From: Neorhizobium galegae
GTDB lineage: Bacteria; Pseudomonadota; Alphaproteobacteria; Rhizobiales; Rhizobiaceae
DNA: 64,000 nt
NCBI RefSeq assembly: GCF_021391675.1
Contig: NZ_CP090095.1
Span: 4,191,001 to 4,255,000, forward strand
Reading direction: 5' to 3'
Positions within the stretch are counted from its first letter, which is position 1, and every line of letters begins with the position of its first letter. Below, in pieces: positions 48,485-58,078 of this stretch. The translations under genes were made by a program, and so were the position numbers. The notes under the pieces are model-generated. The model saw only the letters and a list, made by a program, of their open reading frames with translations, ran no database searches and had not been told where the DNA came from.

Positions 48485-48500
48485 CTTACGTAAACGTAAG
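48485..48500. promoter_or_regulatory. Perfect 16-bp palindrome upstream of mdh
   Basis: CTTACGTAAACGTAAG (arms CTTACGT and ACGTAAG around AA) lies about 145 bp before the mdh start in the AT-rich 176-bp zapE-mdh gap. Size and symmetry suit a dimeric regulator. The gene it controls is most likely mdh; zapE ends nearby and reads the same way. Confidence 0.5.
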
Positions 48501-48519
48501 GTATTTTGTCACCAAACCG

Positions 48520-49683
48520 TTAAAGTTGGCCGCGCTTTTCCTGGTGCAGTGCAAGATAATCAGGGCTGCGCATCTCAAAAAGACGCGAGACGGTACGGTC
48601 GAACTCGAAGCCTTCTGTGCCTTTTCGCTCCAGGAGGATATCTTCAGGCGCAGTCGCCGCGGAAATATAGAGCCGGACCGCATGGTCGTAGAGCGCATCG
48701 ACGAGGTTGATCAGCCGCTTGGTTTCGTTGCGCTTCTCCGGCCCGAGCTGCGGAACGTGCTCGACGAAGATCGCGTCGAAGCGAGCGGCGAGCGCCAGAT
48801 AGTCCGACGCCCCCAGCGGCTTGCCGCAGATGTCCTTGAAATCGAAACGCGCCGCCCGCCCGGCGGCGGAGGGCACGTGGATGCTGCGGCCCTTCATGGG
48901 GATCTCGGCAGGCGCCGCCTTCTTGCCCTCGGTCACCTGGTGCCAGGCGGATTCCATCGCGGCGTCGGCGCGCGCATCGAGCGGCGTCACGTAGACCGGC
49001 AGGCTTGCGTGCTTCTGCATGCGGTAGTCGTTGGGCGAGTCGAGCGTGACCACGTCCACATAACGGTTGAGAAGCGCGATGAACGGCAGGAACAGTCCTC
49101 GGTTCAGCCCGTCCCTGTAGAGATCGCCCGGGGCCACGTTGGAGGTCGCGACCAGCACGCAGCCGAGCCCGAACAGCTCCGTGAACAGCCGCGCCAGGAT
49201 CATCGCGTCAGTGATGTCGGTGACCGAGAATTCATCGAAGCACAGGAGCTCGGCTTCCGCGAAAAGGGCGGCTGCGACCGGCGGCACGGGATCGGCCTGC
49301 TTGGTCTCGCCGCGCTTCAGCCTCTGGCGATGGTCGTGAATGCGGTTGTGCACGTCCGCCATGAACTCGTGGAAATGCGCCCGGCGCTTTTTTGGGGTCG
49401 GCGCCTTCTTGAAGAACATGTCCATCAGCATGGTCTTGCCGCGGCCGACGCTGCCATGCACGTAGAGCCCGCGGATTTCGCGCGGCCGCCCGCCGCCTTT
49501 GGCGAAAAGCCAGCCGAGCGCGCTCTTCTTCTTCGCAGGTCCCGTCTCGCGAAGGCAGGTCAGCAGATGGTCGAGCTTGGCGGCAACCGCAAGCTGGGCT
49601 GCGTCGGCGGTCAGCACACCCGACACGGTCAAAGCCTTCAGCTCCTCGCCGACGCTCGTCGTGTATTCGGGAATGGGTTCCAA
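48520..49683 (-). CDS. zapE: Cell division ATPase ZapE (AFG1-like)
   Basis: 387-residue AAA+ protein of the AFG1/ZapE family. Walker A GSVGRGKTM, Walker B LCFDEFSVTD, and sensor VATSNVAPGDLY. In Escherichia coli ZapE acts on the Z-ring; mitochondrial AFG1 acts in protein quality control. Lies between omp19 (30 bp upstream) and mdh, a linkage common in rhizobia. Confidence 0.94.
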   Translation of the reverse strand: MEPIPEYTTSVGEELKALTVSGVLTADAAQLAVAAKLDHLLTCLRETGPAKKKSALGWLFAKGGGRPREIRGLYVHGSVGRGKTMLMDMFFKKAPTPKKRRAHFHEFMADVHNRIHDHRQRLKRGETKQADPVPPVAAALFAEAELLCFDEFSVTDITDAMILARLFTELFGLGCVLVATSNVAPGDLYRDGLNRGLFLPFIALLNRYVDVVTLDSPNDYRMQKHASLPVYVTPLDARADAAMESAWHQVTEGKKAAPAEIPMKGRSIHVPSAAGRAARFDFKDICGKPLGASDYLALAARFDAIFVEHVPQLGPEKRNETKRLINLVDALYDHAVRLYISAATAPEDILLERKGTEGFEFDRTVSRLFEMRSPDYLALHQEKRGQL

Positions 49684-49713
49684 CCGGACGCCCTCGAAAC
49701 TGCGGGGAACCGC

Positions 49714-50259
49714 TTAGCGGCTGAGGCTGACCGGCTGGCCGGAGTTCATCGTACCGTCGAAGCGGTTCTCGGCGCTCTTGTAGACGCGTCCGATCACGTC
49801 GCCGGCCCGGTTCTTGAACTGCACCATCTTGCCCGACACGTCCCAGGAGCCCATCGCCGTCAGTTCGCCGGCACAGCCGCGGGTACCGCCGCGTGAACCG
49901 CCGCCGAGATTGGTGAGCGTCAGGAACATGTCGCAGGACGAACCGGAATTGGACACACGCCAGTTGCCGACCATCGCTTCCTTCTTGATGTCAAGCGCAG
50001 TCGCAGGCGGTGCGGCCGCATTGGCCGACGCCATGGCAGGATTTGCGCCGGGCGCGCTCGGAAACTGGGAAGAACCGGCAGTACCGGGAGGTGGCGGCAG
50101 CTGGCCGCCCTGAACGGACGGCACTGGCTGCGCCTGAAGCGGCGCCGGCTGAGAAGGCTGGGCGGGCAGATCACTATAGGGGCTATAGGAAGTGCGCTGG
50201 CAACCGGCCAGTGCCAAAGCAAGAACAAGTCCCGTCGCCACGTATCTGAACTGCATCAT
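49714..50259 (-). CDS. omp19: Omp19-type lipoprotein with AprI/Inh protease-inhibitor domain
   Basis: 181 residues. Signal peptide with lipobox L17-A18-G19-C20, a Pro/Gln/Ala-rich linker (about 25-90), then an AprI/Inh beta-barrel (about 90-181: [44 protein letters not shown]). Brucella Omp19 is a surface lipoprotein that inhibits host proteases; the same activity here is inference. Two adjacent ATGs (50259, 50256) are possible. Confidence 0.88.
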   Translation of the reverse strand: MMQFRYVATGLVLALALAGCQRTSYSPYSDLPAQPSQPAPLQAQPVPSVQGGQLPPPPGTAGSSQFPSAPGANPAMASANAAAPPATALDIKKEAMVGNWRVSNSGSSCDMFLTLTNLGGGSRGGTRGCAGELTAMGSWDVSGKMVQFKNRAGDVIGRVYKSAENRFDGTMNSGQPVSLSR

Positions 50260-50444
50260 CTAACTCCTGCTTTCAGCTTGACCCGCCACCGATGCCACTG
50301 AATTGAGACCGAATTATCGTAAACCACCTTGGTTAATCAAGTCGTACTGGAACAATTCGGCATGGTCGATCAAGAAGAATGCTGCAATGCATCCGGTCCC
50401 GCCGATGCGAGGACCGAATGAGGCATCAAATTGTCGAGAACGCC

Positions 50445-51224
50445 TCAGACGCGGCGCTCGACCATCATCTTCTTGATTTCGGCGATCGCCTTGGCCGGGT
50501 TCAGGCCCTTCGGGCAGGTCTGGGCGCAGTTCATGATCGTGTGGCAGCGATAGAGCCGGAAGGGGTCCTCGAGATTGTCGAGGCGCTCGCCCTTGGCTTC
50601 GTCGCGGCTGTCGATCAGCCAGCGATAGGCCTGCAGCAGGGTGGCCGGGCCGAGATAGCGGTCCCCGTTCCACCAGTAGCTCGGACAGGAGGTCGAGCAG
50701 CAGGCGCAGAGAATGCACTCGTAGAGGCCGTCGAGCTTTTGGCGGTCTTCGTGGCTCTGCTTCCATTCCTTGGCCGGCGGCGGCGAAACCGTCTTCAGCC
50801 ACGGTTCGATCGAGCGATGCTGGGCGTAGAAGTTGGTGAGGTCCGGAACGAGGTCCTTGACCACAGGCATATGCGGCAGCGGATAGACCTTCACGGTGCC
50901 CTTCACGTCGTCCATGCCCTTGGTGCAGGCGAGCGTGTTGGTACCGTCGATGTTCATGGCACAGGAGCCGCAGATGCCCTCGCGACAGGAGCGGCGCAGC
51001 GTCAGCGTCGGGTCGATGTTGTTCTTGATGTAGAGCAGACCGTCGAGAACCATCGGGCCGCAATCGTCGACATCGATGTAATAGGTATCGATGCGCGGGT
51101 TCTGCCCGTCATCCGGGCTCCAGCGGTAGATGCGGAATTCCCGGACGTTCTTGGCGCCTGCCGGCTTCGGCCAGGTCTTGCCTTCGGTCATCTGAGAGTT
51201 CTTGGGGAGAGCGAGTTCAACCAT
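50445..51224 (-). CDS. sdhB: Succinate dehydrogenase iron-sulphur subunit
   Basis: 259 residues. [2Fe-2S] ligands C80, C85, C88 and C100; [4Fe-4S] motif [12 protein letters not shown]; [3Fe-4S] motif [17 protein letters not shown]. Its start lies 8 bp inside the end of the DUF3052 gene, so its translation is probably coupled to that gene rather than directly to sdhA. Confidence 0.97.
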   Translation of the reverse strand: MVELALPKNSQMTEGKTWPKPAGAKNVREFRIYRWSPDDGQNPRIDTYYIDVDDCGPMVLDGLLYIKNNIDPTLTLRRSCREGICGSCAMNIDGTNTLACTKGMDDVKGTVKVYPLPHMPVVKDLVPDLTNFYAQHRSIEPWLKTVSPPPAKEWKQSHEDRQKLDGLYECILCACCSTSCPSYWWNGDRYLGPATLLQAYRWLIDSRDEAKGERLDNLEDPFRLYRCHTIMNCAQTCPKGLNPAKAIAEIKKMMVERRV

Positions 51225-51681
51225 GCGACCTATCCGTTCTTTCCTTGCGCCGATCCTTGCGAATGACCAGCTTCAGCGCCGACCATATGTTGTCGACCGC
51301 GGCCACCTTCACATCCACCAGATCGAGATCGAGAGCCGCTTTACGCACGACATCCTCGGTCACGTCCGTCCTAACCTTCGAAGCCTTCTTCGGCCAGGAG
51401 ACCCAGATCATGCCATCCGGCCTGATTCGGTCCTGAAGACCGGAAAGCTCGTTTTCAATCTCCGCCCTCATGATCGTGAAGGCGTGGATCGCATCATAAG
51501 CCTTGCCTGCCGCACGCATCGCTTCCCAGGAGGAAAACCTGTCGCAGGCGGCGAATTCAACCGAGGCTCCCAGCTCTTCCAGACTGTCCGGCAGCGCAAC
51601 GAACGCTGCCGTCATCCCAGGCTTGAAACCCAGCTTCTTAACGAGCGGCGTTCCGGAATATCCCGCACCCGCCGCCGCCAT
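51217..51681 (-). CDS. DUF3052 family protein between sdhA and sdhB
   Basis: 154 residues, soluble, alpha/beta. The family core is clear: [16 protein letters not shown] at the start and [31 protein letters not shown] and [10 protein letters not shown] towards the end. DUF3052 has no known function; the predicted fold and the glycine-rich N-terminus recall a methyltransferase-like Rossmann core, which is weak inference. The start is 2 bp after the sdhA stop, and the stop overlaps the sdhB start, so it is locked into the sdh operon. Confidence 0.88.
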   Translation of the reverse strand: MAAAGAGYSGTPLVKKLGFKPGMTAAFVALPDSLEELGASVEFAACDRFSSWEAMRAAGKAYDAIHAFTIMRAEIENELSGLQDRIRPDGMIWVSWPKKASKVRTDVTEDVVRKAALDLDLVDVKVAAVDNIWSALKLVIRKDRRKERTDRSHG

Positions 51682-51683
51682 GA

Positions 51684-53525
51684 TCAGTACACGCGCGCCT
51701 TCGGCTCGATCTTGTGCGGATCGATGCCTTCGGCGATGAGCTCGGTGTGAACCGGGCGATAGTCGAGCTTGACGTCGCCGCTGTCGCTGACCCAGGCGAG
51801 CGTGTGCTTGCGCCAGTTCTCGTCGTCGCGGCCGCCGAAGGGGCCGGAGGTGTAGTCCTCGCGGGCGTGGGAGCCTCGGCTTTCCTTGCGGGCTTCCGCG
51901 CCGACAACCGTGGCGATCGCGTTCGCCATCAGGTTTTCCAGTTCCAGCGTCTCGACCAGGTCCGAGTTCCAGATCATCGAACGGTCGGTGACCTTGATGT
52001 CCTTCAACTCGCCCCAGATCGCCGACATGCGCTTGCAGCCCGATTCCAGCGATTCCTGGGTACGGAACACGGCGGCGTCGTCCTGCATGGTGCGCTGCAT
52101 CTTGTCGCGCAGAACCGCAGTCGGCGTACCGCCATTGGCGTTCCGCAGGCGGTCGAAGCGGTCCATGATCTTGTCGCAGGCGGCGATGTTGAGCGCCGGG
52201 ATCGGCTCGGCCTTGTTGATCACCTCGCCGGCGCGGATCGCCGCGGCGCGGCCGAAGACCACGAGGTCGATCAACGAGTTGGAGCCGAGGCGGTTGGCGC
52301 CGTGAACCGAGGCGCAGCCCGCTTCGCCGACGGCCATCAGGCCGGGCAGCAGACGTTCCGGGTTGTTGCTGTCGGCGTTGAGCACTTCACCATAAAAATT
52401 GGTCGGGATGCCGCCCATGTTGTAATGCACGGTCGGCAGGACCGGGATCGGCTCGCGGGTCACATCCACGCCTGCAAAGATCTTGGCGCTCTCGGAAATG
52501 CCCGGCAGGCGTTCGTGCAGAACGGCCGGATCGAGATGGTCGAGATGCAGGAAGATGTGGTCCTTGTTCTTGCCGACGCCACGGCCTTCGCGGATTTCCA
52601 GCGTCATGCAGCGGGAAACCACGTCGCGCGAGGCGAGGTCCTTGGCCGAAGGCGCATAACGTTCCATGAAGCGTTCGCCCTCGGAATTGACGAGGTAGCC
52701 GCCTTCGCCGCGCGCGCCTTCGGTGATCAGACAGCCCGAACCATAGATGCCGGTCGGGTGGAACTGCACGAATTCCATGTCCTGCAGCGGCAGGCCGGCG
52801 CGGGCCACCATGCCGCCGCCGTCGCCGGTGCAGGTATGGGCGGACGTTGCCGAGAAGTAGGCACGACCGTAACCGCCGGTCGCCAGCACCACCATCTTGG
52901 CGGCGAAGCGATGGATCGTGCCGTCGTCGAGGTTCCAGGCGACGACACCGGTGCAGCGGCCGTCATCCGACATGATCAGGTCGAGCGCGAAATATTCGAT
53001 GAAGAATTCCGCGTTGTTCTTCAGCGACTGGCCGTAGAGCGTGTGCAAGATGGCGTGGCCGGTACGGTCTGCGGCAGCGCAGGTGCGCTGCACCGGCGGG
53101 CCGGCACCGAAATTCTGCATGTGGCCGCCGAACGGGCGCTGGTAGATCTTGCCCTCTTCATTACGGGAAAAGGGCACGCCGTAATGCTCGAGTTCGTAGA
53201 CGGCCTTCGGCGCTTCCATGACCATGTACTGCATGGCATCGACGTCACCGAGCCAGTCGGAGCCCTTGACGGTGTCGTAGAGGTGCCACTGCCACGAGTC
53301 CGGCGTCATGTTCTGCAGCGAGGCGGCGATGCCGCCTTGGGCTGCGACGGTGTGCGAGCGGGTGGGGAAAACCTTGGTGATGCAGGCGGTCTTGAAACCC
53401 TGTTCGGCCATGCCGAGCGTGGCGCGCAGGCCGGCGCCGCCGGCGCCGACGACGATCACGTCATAGGAATGGTCGACATAGGTATAGGCTTTGCCGTTCT
53501 GGGCGATGGGAGTGACTGATGCCAT
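51684..53525 (-). CDS. sdhA: Succinate dehydrogenase flavoprotein subunit
   Basis: 613 residues. FAD-binding fold [11 protein letters not shown], covalent FAD ligand H58 ([11 protein letters not shown]), dicarboxylate site ([21 protein letters not shown] covers the region) and the C-terminal helical domain. Oxidises succinate and passes electrons through SdhB to ubiquinone. Confidence 0.98.
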   Translation of the reverse strand: MASVTPIAQNGKAYTYVDHSYDVIVVGAGGAGLRATLGMAEQGFKTACITKVFPTRSHTVAAQGGIAASLQNMTPDSWQWHLYDTVKGSDWLGDVDAMQYMVMEAPKAVYELEHYGVPFSRNEEGKIYQRPFGGHMQNFGAGPPVQRTCAAADRTGHAILHTLYGQSLKNNAEFFIEYFALDLIMSDDGRCTGVVAWNLDDGTIHRFAAKMVVLATGGYGRAYFSATSAHTCTGDGGGMVARAGLPLQDMEFVQFHPTGIYGSGCLITEGARGEGGYLVNSEGERFMERYAPSAKDLASRDVVSRCMTLEIREGRGVGKNKDHIFLHLDHLDPAVLHERLPGISESAKIFAGVDVTREPIPVLPTVHYNMGGIPTNFYGEVLNADSNNPERLLPGLMAVGEAGCASVHGANRLGSNSLIDLVVFGRAAAIRAGEVINKAEPIPALNIAACDKIMDRFDRLRNANGGTPTAVLRDKMQRTMQDDAAVFRTQESLESGCKRMSAIWGELKDIKVTDRSMIWNSDLVETLELENLMANAIATVVGAEARKESRGSHAREDYTSGPFGGRDDENWRKHTLAWVSDSGDVKLDYRPVHTELIAEGIDPHKIEPKARVY

Positions 53526-53531
53526 GACGGG

Positions 53532-53912
53532 TTATCCTGCGAATGCGATTTTCAGAACGGCGAACAGACAGAGCCCGGCGATCAAAATCGAGAAGAAGGT
53601 GTTGAGCATGATCAGCGCGACCTTGGCGAATTCGCCGTGGACATAGTCCTCGATGATCACCTGCATGCCGAGCTTCATGTGAATGACGCCGGAGATGACG
53701 ATGAGGCCCATGATGACGGCGACGAACGGGTTCGACAGCGCGGCAATCACTTCCGGATAGGGTTTGCCGGCATAGATGATCATGAAGATGACGAAGAAGA
53801 TCATCAGCGGCACGTTGGCGACGGCCGTCAGGCGCTGGCGCCAGAAATGATCGGTGCCGTCCTTGGCGGAGCCCAGTCCGCGGACCTTACCGAGCGGAGT
53901 ACGCATATCCAT
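53532..53912 (-). CDS. sdhD: Succinate dehydrogenase membrane anchor subunit D
   Basis: 126 residues with three helices (about 32-50, 58-78 and 95-120). The haem/quinone region [15 protein letters not shown] is typical. Start [19 protein letters not shown] at 53912; longer in-frame readings overlap sdhC. Six bp separate it from sdhA. Confidence 0.95.
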   Translation of the reverse strand: MDMRTPLGKVRGLGSAKDGTDHFWRQRLTAVANVPLMIFFVIFMIIYAGKPYPEVIAALSNPFVAVIMGLIVISGVIHMKLGMQVIIEDYVHGEFAKVALIMLNTFFSILIAGLCLFAVLKIAFAG

Positions 53913-53923
53913 GGATGAGAACC

Positions 53924-54316
53924 TTACCGAACGAGGAAGCCGATCACCCAGACCAGCACGGTCAGACAGAGCGATGCGATGATATTGGCAATAGCGAGCT
54001 TGGTGGAGAATTCCTTCTCGAAACCGTGGCCGAGGTCCCACATGAAGTGGCGGAAACCGCCGAGCATGTGGTGGATCAGCGCCCAGGTATAGCCGAGCAG
54101 CACGAGCTTGCCGAGAAGGCTGCCGAGCGCCCAGTTGGCCCAGTCGTAATAGGCCGGGCCACTGGCGGCTGCGATCAGCCACCACGCCACCAGAATGGTG
54201 CCGACATAGAGCGCACCGCCTGTGATGCGGTGCACAATCGACATGATCATGGTGGGGATTGGCTTGTAGATTTGAAGATGCGGCGACAGGGGCCGGTTAT
54301 TTGTCACATTCGCCAT
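53924..54316 (-). CDS. sdhC: Succinate dehydrogenase cytochrome b556 subunit
   Basis: 130 residues, three helices. The family start [12 protein letters not shown] is followed by [12 protein letters not shown] (quinone-site Ser/Arg) and haem-region [13 protein letters not shown]. First gene of the sdh operon; its start follows GAGG. Confidence 0.96.
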   Translation of the reverse strand: MANVTNNRPLSPHLQIYKPIPTMIMSIVHRITGGALYVGTILVAWWLIAAASGPAYYDWANWALGSLLGKLVLLGYTWALIHHMLGGFRHFMWDLGHGFEKEFSTKLAIANIIASLCLTVLVWVIGFLVR

Positions 54317-54361
54317 CAGAACCTCGCGGCGTCGTATGCGGTATCAAGGGCGGGCGCCCAA

Positions 54362-54391
54362 CAATGCACGGTGCCGAAGAAATGTGCATTG
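54362..54391 (-). promoter_or_regulatory. Inverted repeat in the sdh operon leader
   Basis: CAATGCAC (54362-54369) and GTGCATTG (54384-54391) are perfect 8-bp arms with a 14-base loop, 46-75 bp before the sdhC start. Could be an operator or leader hairpin. The rest of the 285-bp divergent gap (54317-54601) shows no other gene. Confidence 0.4.
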
Positions 54392-54601
54392 CATCATTGG
54401 CGTGGTTTAATCGCACGGATGTCTGACGACAAGAACAATTCAAACCGATCTTCAATTTAATCGATTGTGTCTTTCTCGTGGCTGGCGCGGGTCAACCCGG
54501 CGGGCACATTAACTACGATTTGGAAAGATTTCGTTGCCGCCGGGACGGGAGGAGCCGTTTTATGATAACGTTTCGTTAATCATATCCTCCGGAGTTTCGC
54601 C

Positions 54602-55027
54602 ATGATCGCGAATCGCATCAAGCCTGTCCTGGTCGCTGCGGCCCTTTTTGCGTCGCTCGCATCCGCCACGAACGCCCGCGACGGCCGGAGCGATCCCGAC
54701 AGCAGCGTTTACCGGCTGGCAAGCAATCGCTGGGCCGAACGGGAGGACCGCGCCTCGGACGTGGAAAGCTTTCGCGTCTTCTATACCGGCACGGCATCCT
54801 TCGTCCGCCGACTCGGCATTTTCAGCGGACCGCTGCAGGCTCCCCCGATCCCCGACTTCGGTATCCATTTCGCGCGGTATTTTTCGGAAGATTACTGGTG
54901 GGCCCAGGAGGGCCGCGTGGTGCTCGCGCCCAAGGCCAAGATCATCGATGTCGATAGCGGCCTGCGCAGTTTCGGAAACGCCTGCTCCTACGAAGCCGGC
55001 GTTTGCGTCATCCGCGGCGGGAATTGA
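54602..55027 (+). CDS. Exported protein of unknown function
   Basis: 141 residues with a Sec signal peptide (KPVLVAAALFASLASATNA, cleavage near residue 25). The mature part contains FRVFYTGTASFVRRLGIF, FGIHFARYFSEDYWW and two Cys near the end (NACSYEAGVC) that could form a disulfide. No family recognised. The start has CCGGAG upstream. Divergent from sdhC. Confidence 0.75.
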   Translation: MIANRIKPVLVAAALFASLASATNARDGRSDPDSSVYRLASNRWAEREDRASDVESFRVFYTGTASFVRRLGIFSGPLQAPPIPDFGIHFARYFSEDYWWAQEGRVVLAPKAKIIDVDSGLRSFGNACSYEAGVCVIRGGN

Positions 55028-55112
55028 ACCGCGACGCGGCAATAGCCCGCGCATGTACGGCGACGGCCCCGTGCAGCTATCCGGCCAACTCCGTCTTTAG
55101 GTCTCGCCACTT

Positions 55113-56106
55113 TCAGCCCATCGCACGCCATGCCGCCGGCGGCGTGCCGTATGTTCGCGAAAAGGCACGGCTGAAAGCCGCTTCGGTCACATATCCGGCA
55201 TCGTAGGCGATCGTGGCAATCGCCTGCCCTGTCGTTGCCAGAGCGACGCTCGCCAGATAAAGGCGCCACTCGCGCACATATCGGACAGGTGACGTCCCGA
55301 GGATCGCCTGGAAACGTTCCGCCAGCACACTGCGCGACATCCCCGACGCGATCGACAGTTCCCCCAGCGACCAGTCGCGCGTCGGATCGTCATGAATGAG
55401 TGACAGGCAGCGCGACAGCGCCGGGTCGGCCAGCGCTGCCAACCAGCCGGCGGCCTGCGGTTCGGCCATGGTGATCCGGTGGCGCAGTATCTCGATAAAG
55501 AGTATTTCGGTAAGTCTCGGCAGCATGGAGATCCCGCCCGCCCGTGGCATATCGACCTCGTCCACCATTTGCCGGATGGTCGCGCGCAGCCAGTCTCCGT
55601 CATTCGCACCGCGCGTCTTGACATGGATCAGCTTCGGCAGCGCTCGCCGCAGCGGCGCAAAGCTCAGCGCGTCGCATTGGAGATAGCCGCAGAGCAGCCT
55701 GACCCCTTGCGCGCCATCGCCGTGGCGAATGACGGGAATTTGGCGCCACGGCTTCGGCGGCAATTGCCGCGTCGGGTTGACGATCGCGCCGTTGCCCCCC
55801 GAGCCCAGTTGGTGCCCGGTGCCAGAAGGGAAAGATAAGCACATCGCCCGGCTCGAGCGCCGCCTCCTGGCCTTCCATCTTCAGCCAGCAATGGCCGGCG
55901 GCGACGATGTGAAACGGTACCGTGCCGATTGCCCTCCCCGAGAGGTTCGCCATGGAGGGTGTGGCATCCGTCTGCCAGTTGCCGGAGGGCAAGAAGCAGA
56001 ACTGCAATGACCCTGAAAGGCGGATTGTCGCCAACAGCGCCGACAGCACGTCGTCCCGCGCCACGCCACGCGTCAGGTCAGGATTTTCGGACAAGCCTTC
56101 ACGCAT
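55113..56106 (-). pseudogene. AraC-family regulator with cupin sensor, interrupted by an apparent frameshift
   Basis: The N-terminal cupin part (MREGLSENPDLTRG to GDVLIFPFWH) is read from ATG at 56106. The rest (HQLGSGGNGAIVNP to the double HTH: LGELSIASGMSRSVLAERFQ and IATIAYDAGYVTEAAFSRAF) is in the +1 frame. The change of frame falls between about 55811 and 55830, in TGGCACCGGGCACCAACTGG. The joined protein would be about 330 residues, normal for AraC regulators with a cupin_6 domain. Divergent from the DsrE gene 68 bp away. Whether the lesion is real or a base-call error cannot be told here. Confidence 0.75.
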
Positions 56107-56174
56107 CTCGGCCAAAGACAGGTTTCGCCCGCCTTCCTACAGTGAGCACGTCAACTCAACCGTGGGAGAATACA

Positions 56175-56543
56175 ATGCAAACTCCAACTGACAAACTGGT
56201 GGTGCTCGTCACCAAGGGCATCGATTCCGAACTGTCATCCGTCGCCTTCACGATTGCCAATGGCGGCATCACTGCGGGGCTCAAGGTCTCGGTATTCCTG
56301 ACCAGCGCCGCGATCGATCTCGTCCGCAAGGGCGGGCAGCGGATGACCCATGTGGCGCCGCTCGATCCGCTGGCACAATCGATCGATGATTTCCAGAATC
56401 GCGGTGGCACGATCTGGGCATGCCCGCCCTGCGTTAAATCGCGCGGTTACGATCAGGACGACCTGATGGAGGGCGTCGTTATCGTGGGGGCAAGCGCAAT
56501 GCACGCCGAGATCAAGGACGGAGCCGCCACGCTCTCGTTTTGA
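56175..56543 (+). CDS. DsrE/DsrF-like sulphur-relay family protein
   Basis: 122 residues of the DsrE fold (LVVLVTKGID start; FLTSAAIDLV; GVVIVGASAMH). A CPPC motif at C83-C86 (IWACPPCVKSRG) is in the usual active-site region; DsrE proteins carry persulfide sulphur on such a Cys. The ATG at 56175 follows GGGAGA; longer in-frame readings overlap the AraC gene. Regulation by the divergent AraC gene is inference. Confidence 0.88.
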   Translation: MQTPTDKLVVLVTKGIDSELSSVAFTIANGGITAGLKVSVFLTSAAIDLVRKGGQRMTHVAPLDPLAQSIDDFQNRGGTIWACPPCVKSRGYDQDDLMEGVVIVGASAMHAEIKDGAATLSF

Positions 56544-56644
56544 CCGCCACGAACACCCGGTGGGACCGTGCGGTGAGGACTATTACATCCTCTCCTCCGC
56601 TCGGCCCCATCGCTGCCGCGGCAATGACCGGCAAGCCCGCCAGC

Positions 56645-57292
56645 TTATCGGGCAAACCGCCAGACCGTCGTCTTCTTCACTTCGCTGTCCTCCAGCGCCC
56701 GGGTGACCGGCACCTGATAGACGGCCAGTTGCTCGAGCCGGTCCTTCGGAAAATAGCTGCGGCCGGGATCGCCGACCAGAACCAGCTTCCCCTCGCGCGC
56801 CAGCCGCGTGAGCCACGGGATCAACGCCGCCGCAAACTCCCGGTCGTAGAAGACGTCGCCGGCGAGGATGACATCCGCCTCGATCGCCTTGCCGATCTGG
56901 TCTTCGGCCGTGGAGCGGATCGCGACGTCGTTGGCCGCGGCATTCAGCGCTATGGCGCTCGCAGCCCAGGGATCGATATCCGCGGCCAGTACGTCGGCGG
57001 CGCCGGCGAGCCGGGCGGCAATCGCCACCAGCCCGGAGCCGCTGGCGAAATCGAGCACCATTTTGCCCGCGACCGTTTCCGGATGATCGAGGATGTAGCG
57101 TGCAAGCCCCTGCCCGCCCGCCCAGGCAAAAGCCCAGAATGGCGGGGGCAGGCCGATCTTCTCAAGATCCTCTTCCGTCTTTTTCCAGAGGTCATGCGCC
57201 TCGCTCGCCAGATGCAGCCGGATTTCCGGCACATGCGGCGGGCTCATGAGCTCGGTATTGGCGAGGATGAAGGTCCGGGGATCGGTCTTCAA
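56645..57292 (-). CDS. Class I SAM-dependent methyltransferase, ETFB lysine methyltransferase-like
   Basis: 215 residues. SAM-binding motif VLDFASGSGLVAIAA, acidic residue of motif II in DIDPWAAS, and post-motif GDVFYD, the DxxY-type signature of the METTL20/ETFBKMT branch of seven-beta-strand lysine methyltransferases. The start is TTG at 57292, which retains the conserved TFILANTEL segment; an ATG at 57247 would remove it. It begins 8 bp after the EVE gene. ETFB as substrate is inference from family. Confidence 0.82.
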   Translation of the reverse strand: MKTDPRTFILANTELMSPPHVPEIRLHLASEAHDLWKKTEEDLEKIGLPPPFWAFAWAGGQGLARYILDHPETVAGKMVLDFASGSGLVAIAARLAGAADVLAADIDPWAASAIALNAAANDVAIRSTAEDQIGKAIEADVILAGDVFYDREFAAALIPWLTRLAREGKLVLVGDPGRSYFPKDRLEQLAVYQVPVTRALEDSEVKKTTVWRFAR

Positions 57293-57300
57293 GGCGGGGT

Positions 57301-57741
57301 TCAGGCCGGCGATTTCGGCGGATTGTCGAGACCACCGAGCCTGCAGATTTCAAAATATTCCTCGTCGGTCACCGGCTGAACCGAAAGCCGCATCGATGTC
57401 ACCAGCGACATCTTCTCGAACTTCGGATTGGCCTTGATGTCCTTCAGAGTCACCGGCGTCGGTACGTCGATCACGGCGCGGATATCGACGCAATCCCACT
57501 TCGGATCGCCTTGTGCCGTCGAATCGGGATGCGACAGCGCGCAGACCTCGACGATGCCGACGATCTCCAGCCCGTCATTCGAATGATAGAAAAAACCCTT
57601 GTCGCCGATCTTCATGGCCCGCATGTTGTTGCGCGCCAGGTAATTGCGCACGCCGGTCCATTCGGTGCCTTTTTCCCCTGCCGCCTTCTGCTGTTCCCAG
57701 GACCAGGCCGACGGTTCGGATTTGTAAAGCCAGTACGCCAT
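57301..57741 (-). CDS. EVE domain protein
   Basis: 146-residue single EVE (PUA-like) domain: YWLYKSEPSAWSW at the start, GTEWTGVRNYLARNNMRAM, GFFYHS and IVGIVEV. The fold binds modified bases in DNA or RNA. ATG at 57741 with GAGGCGAC upstream. Overlaps the neighbourhood of YciI and leads into the methyltransferase gene. Confidence 0.92.
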   Translation of the reverse strand: MAYWLYKSEPSAWSWEQQKAAGEKGTEWTGVRNYLARNNMRAMKIGDKGFFYHSNDGLEIVGIVEVCALSHPDSTAQGDPKWDCVDIRAVIDVPTPVTLKDIKANPKFEKMSLVTSMRLSVQPVTDEEYFEICRLGGLDNPPKSPA

Positions 57742-57749
57742 CTGTCGCC

Positions 57750-58043
57750 TCACTCCGGCTTGTTGAAGACCCAGTTCCAGGCCTTCACTTCGACCTTCTC
57801 GAACAGGCCCGCCAGGTAATAGGGATCGGCTTCGGCGATCAGGCGGGCGGCGGCCATGTCGGCGGCTTCGACGACCACGAGGCTGCCGTTCGGCTTGCCA
57901 TCATCATCCAGGAACGGACCTGCGAACTTCAGCGTGCCCTCGGCATTGAGCTTGTTCAGGTGTTCCAAATGGGTAGGGCGGGTTTCCATCCGGACGTTCA
58001 GATGGCCGGGCTTGTCGGTGCACAGAAACGCAAACAGCATCAA
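57750..58043 (-). CDS. YciI family protein
   Basis: 97 residues, ferredoxin-like fold (MLFAFLCTDKPGHLNVRMETR; HLEHLNKLNAEGTLKFAGPF; AEADPYYLAGLFEKVEV). Conserved His and Asp of the family are present. Function unknown. Its stop lies 9 bp before the EVE ATG; gpsA is 35 bp upstream. Confidence 0.92.
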   Translation of the reverse strand: MMLFAFLCTDKPGHLNVRMETRPTHLEHLNKLNAEGTLKFAGPFLDDDGKPNGSLVVVEAADMAAARLIAEADPYYLAGLFEKVEVKAWNWVFNKPE

Positions 58044-58078
58044 TCTCTCCTTGGGAATGATCGTATTGGGGAATGATC

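Noticed and set aside
50396..50447. Possible terminator after sdhB
   Set aside because: Short 5-6-bp arms without a T run, and one arm lies inside the sdhB coding end.
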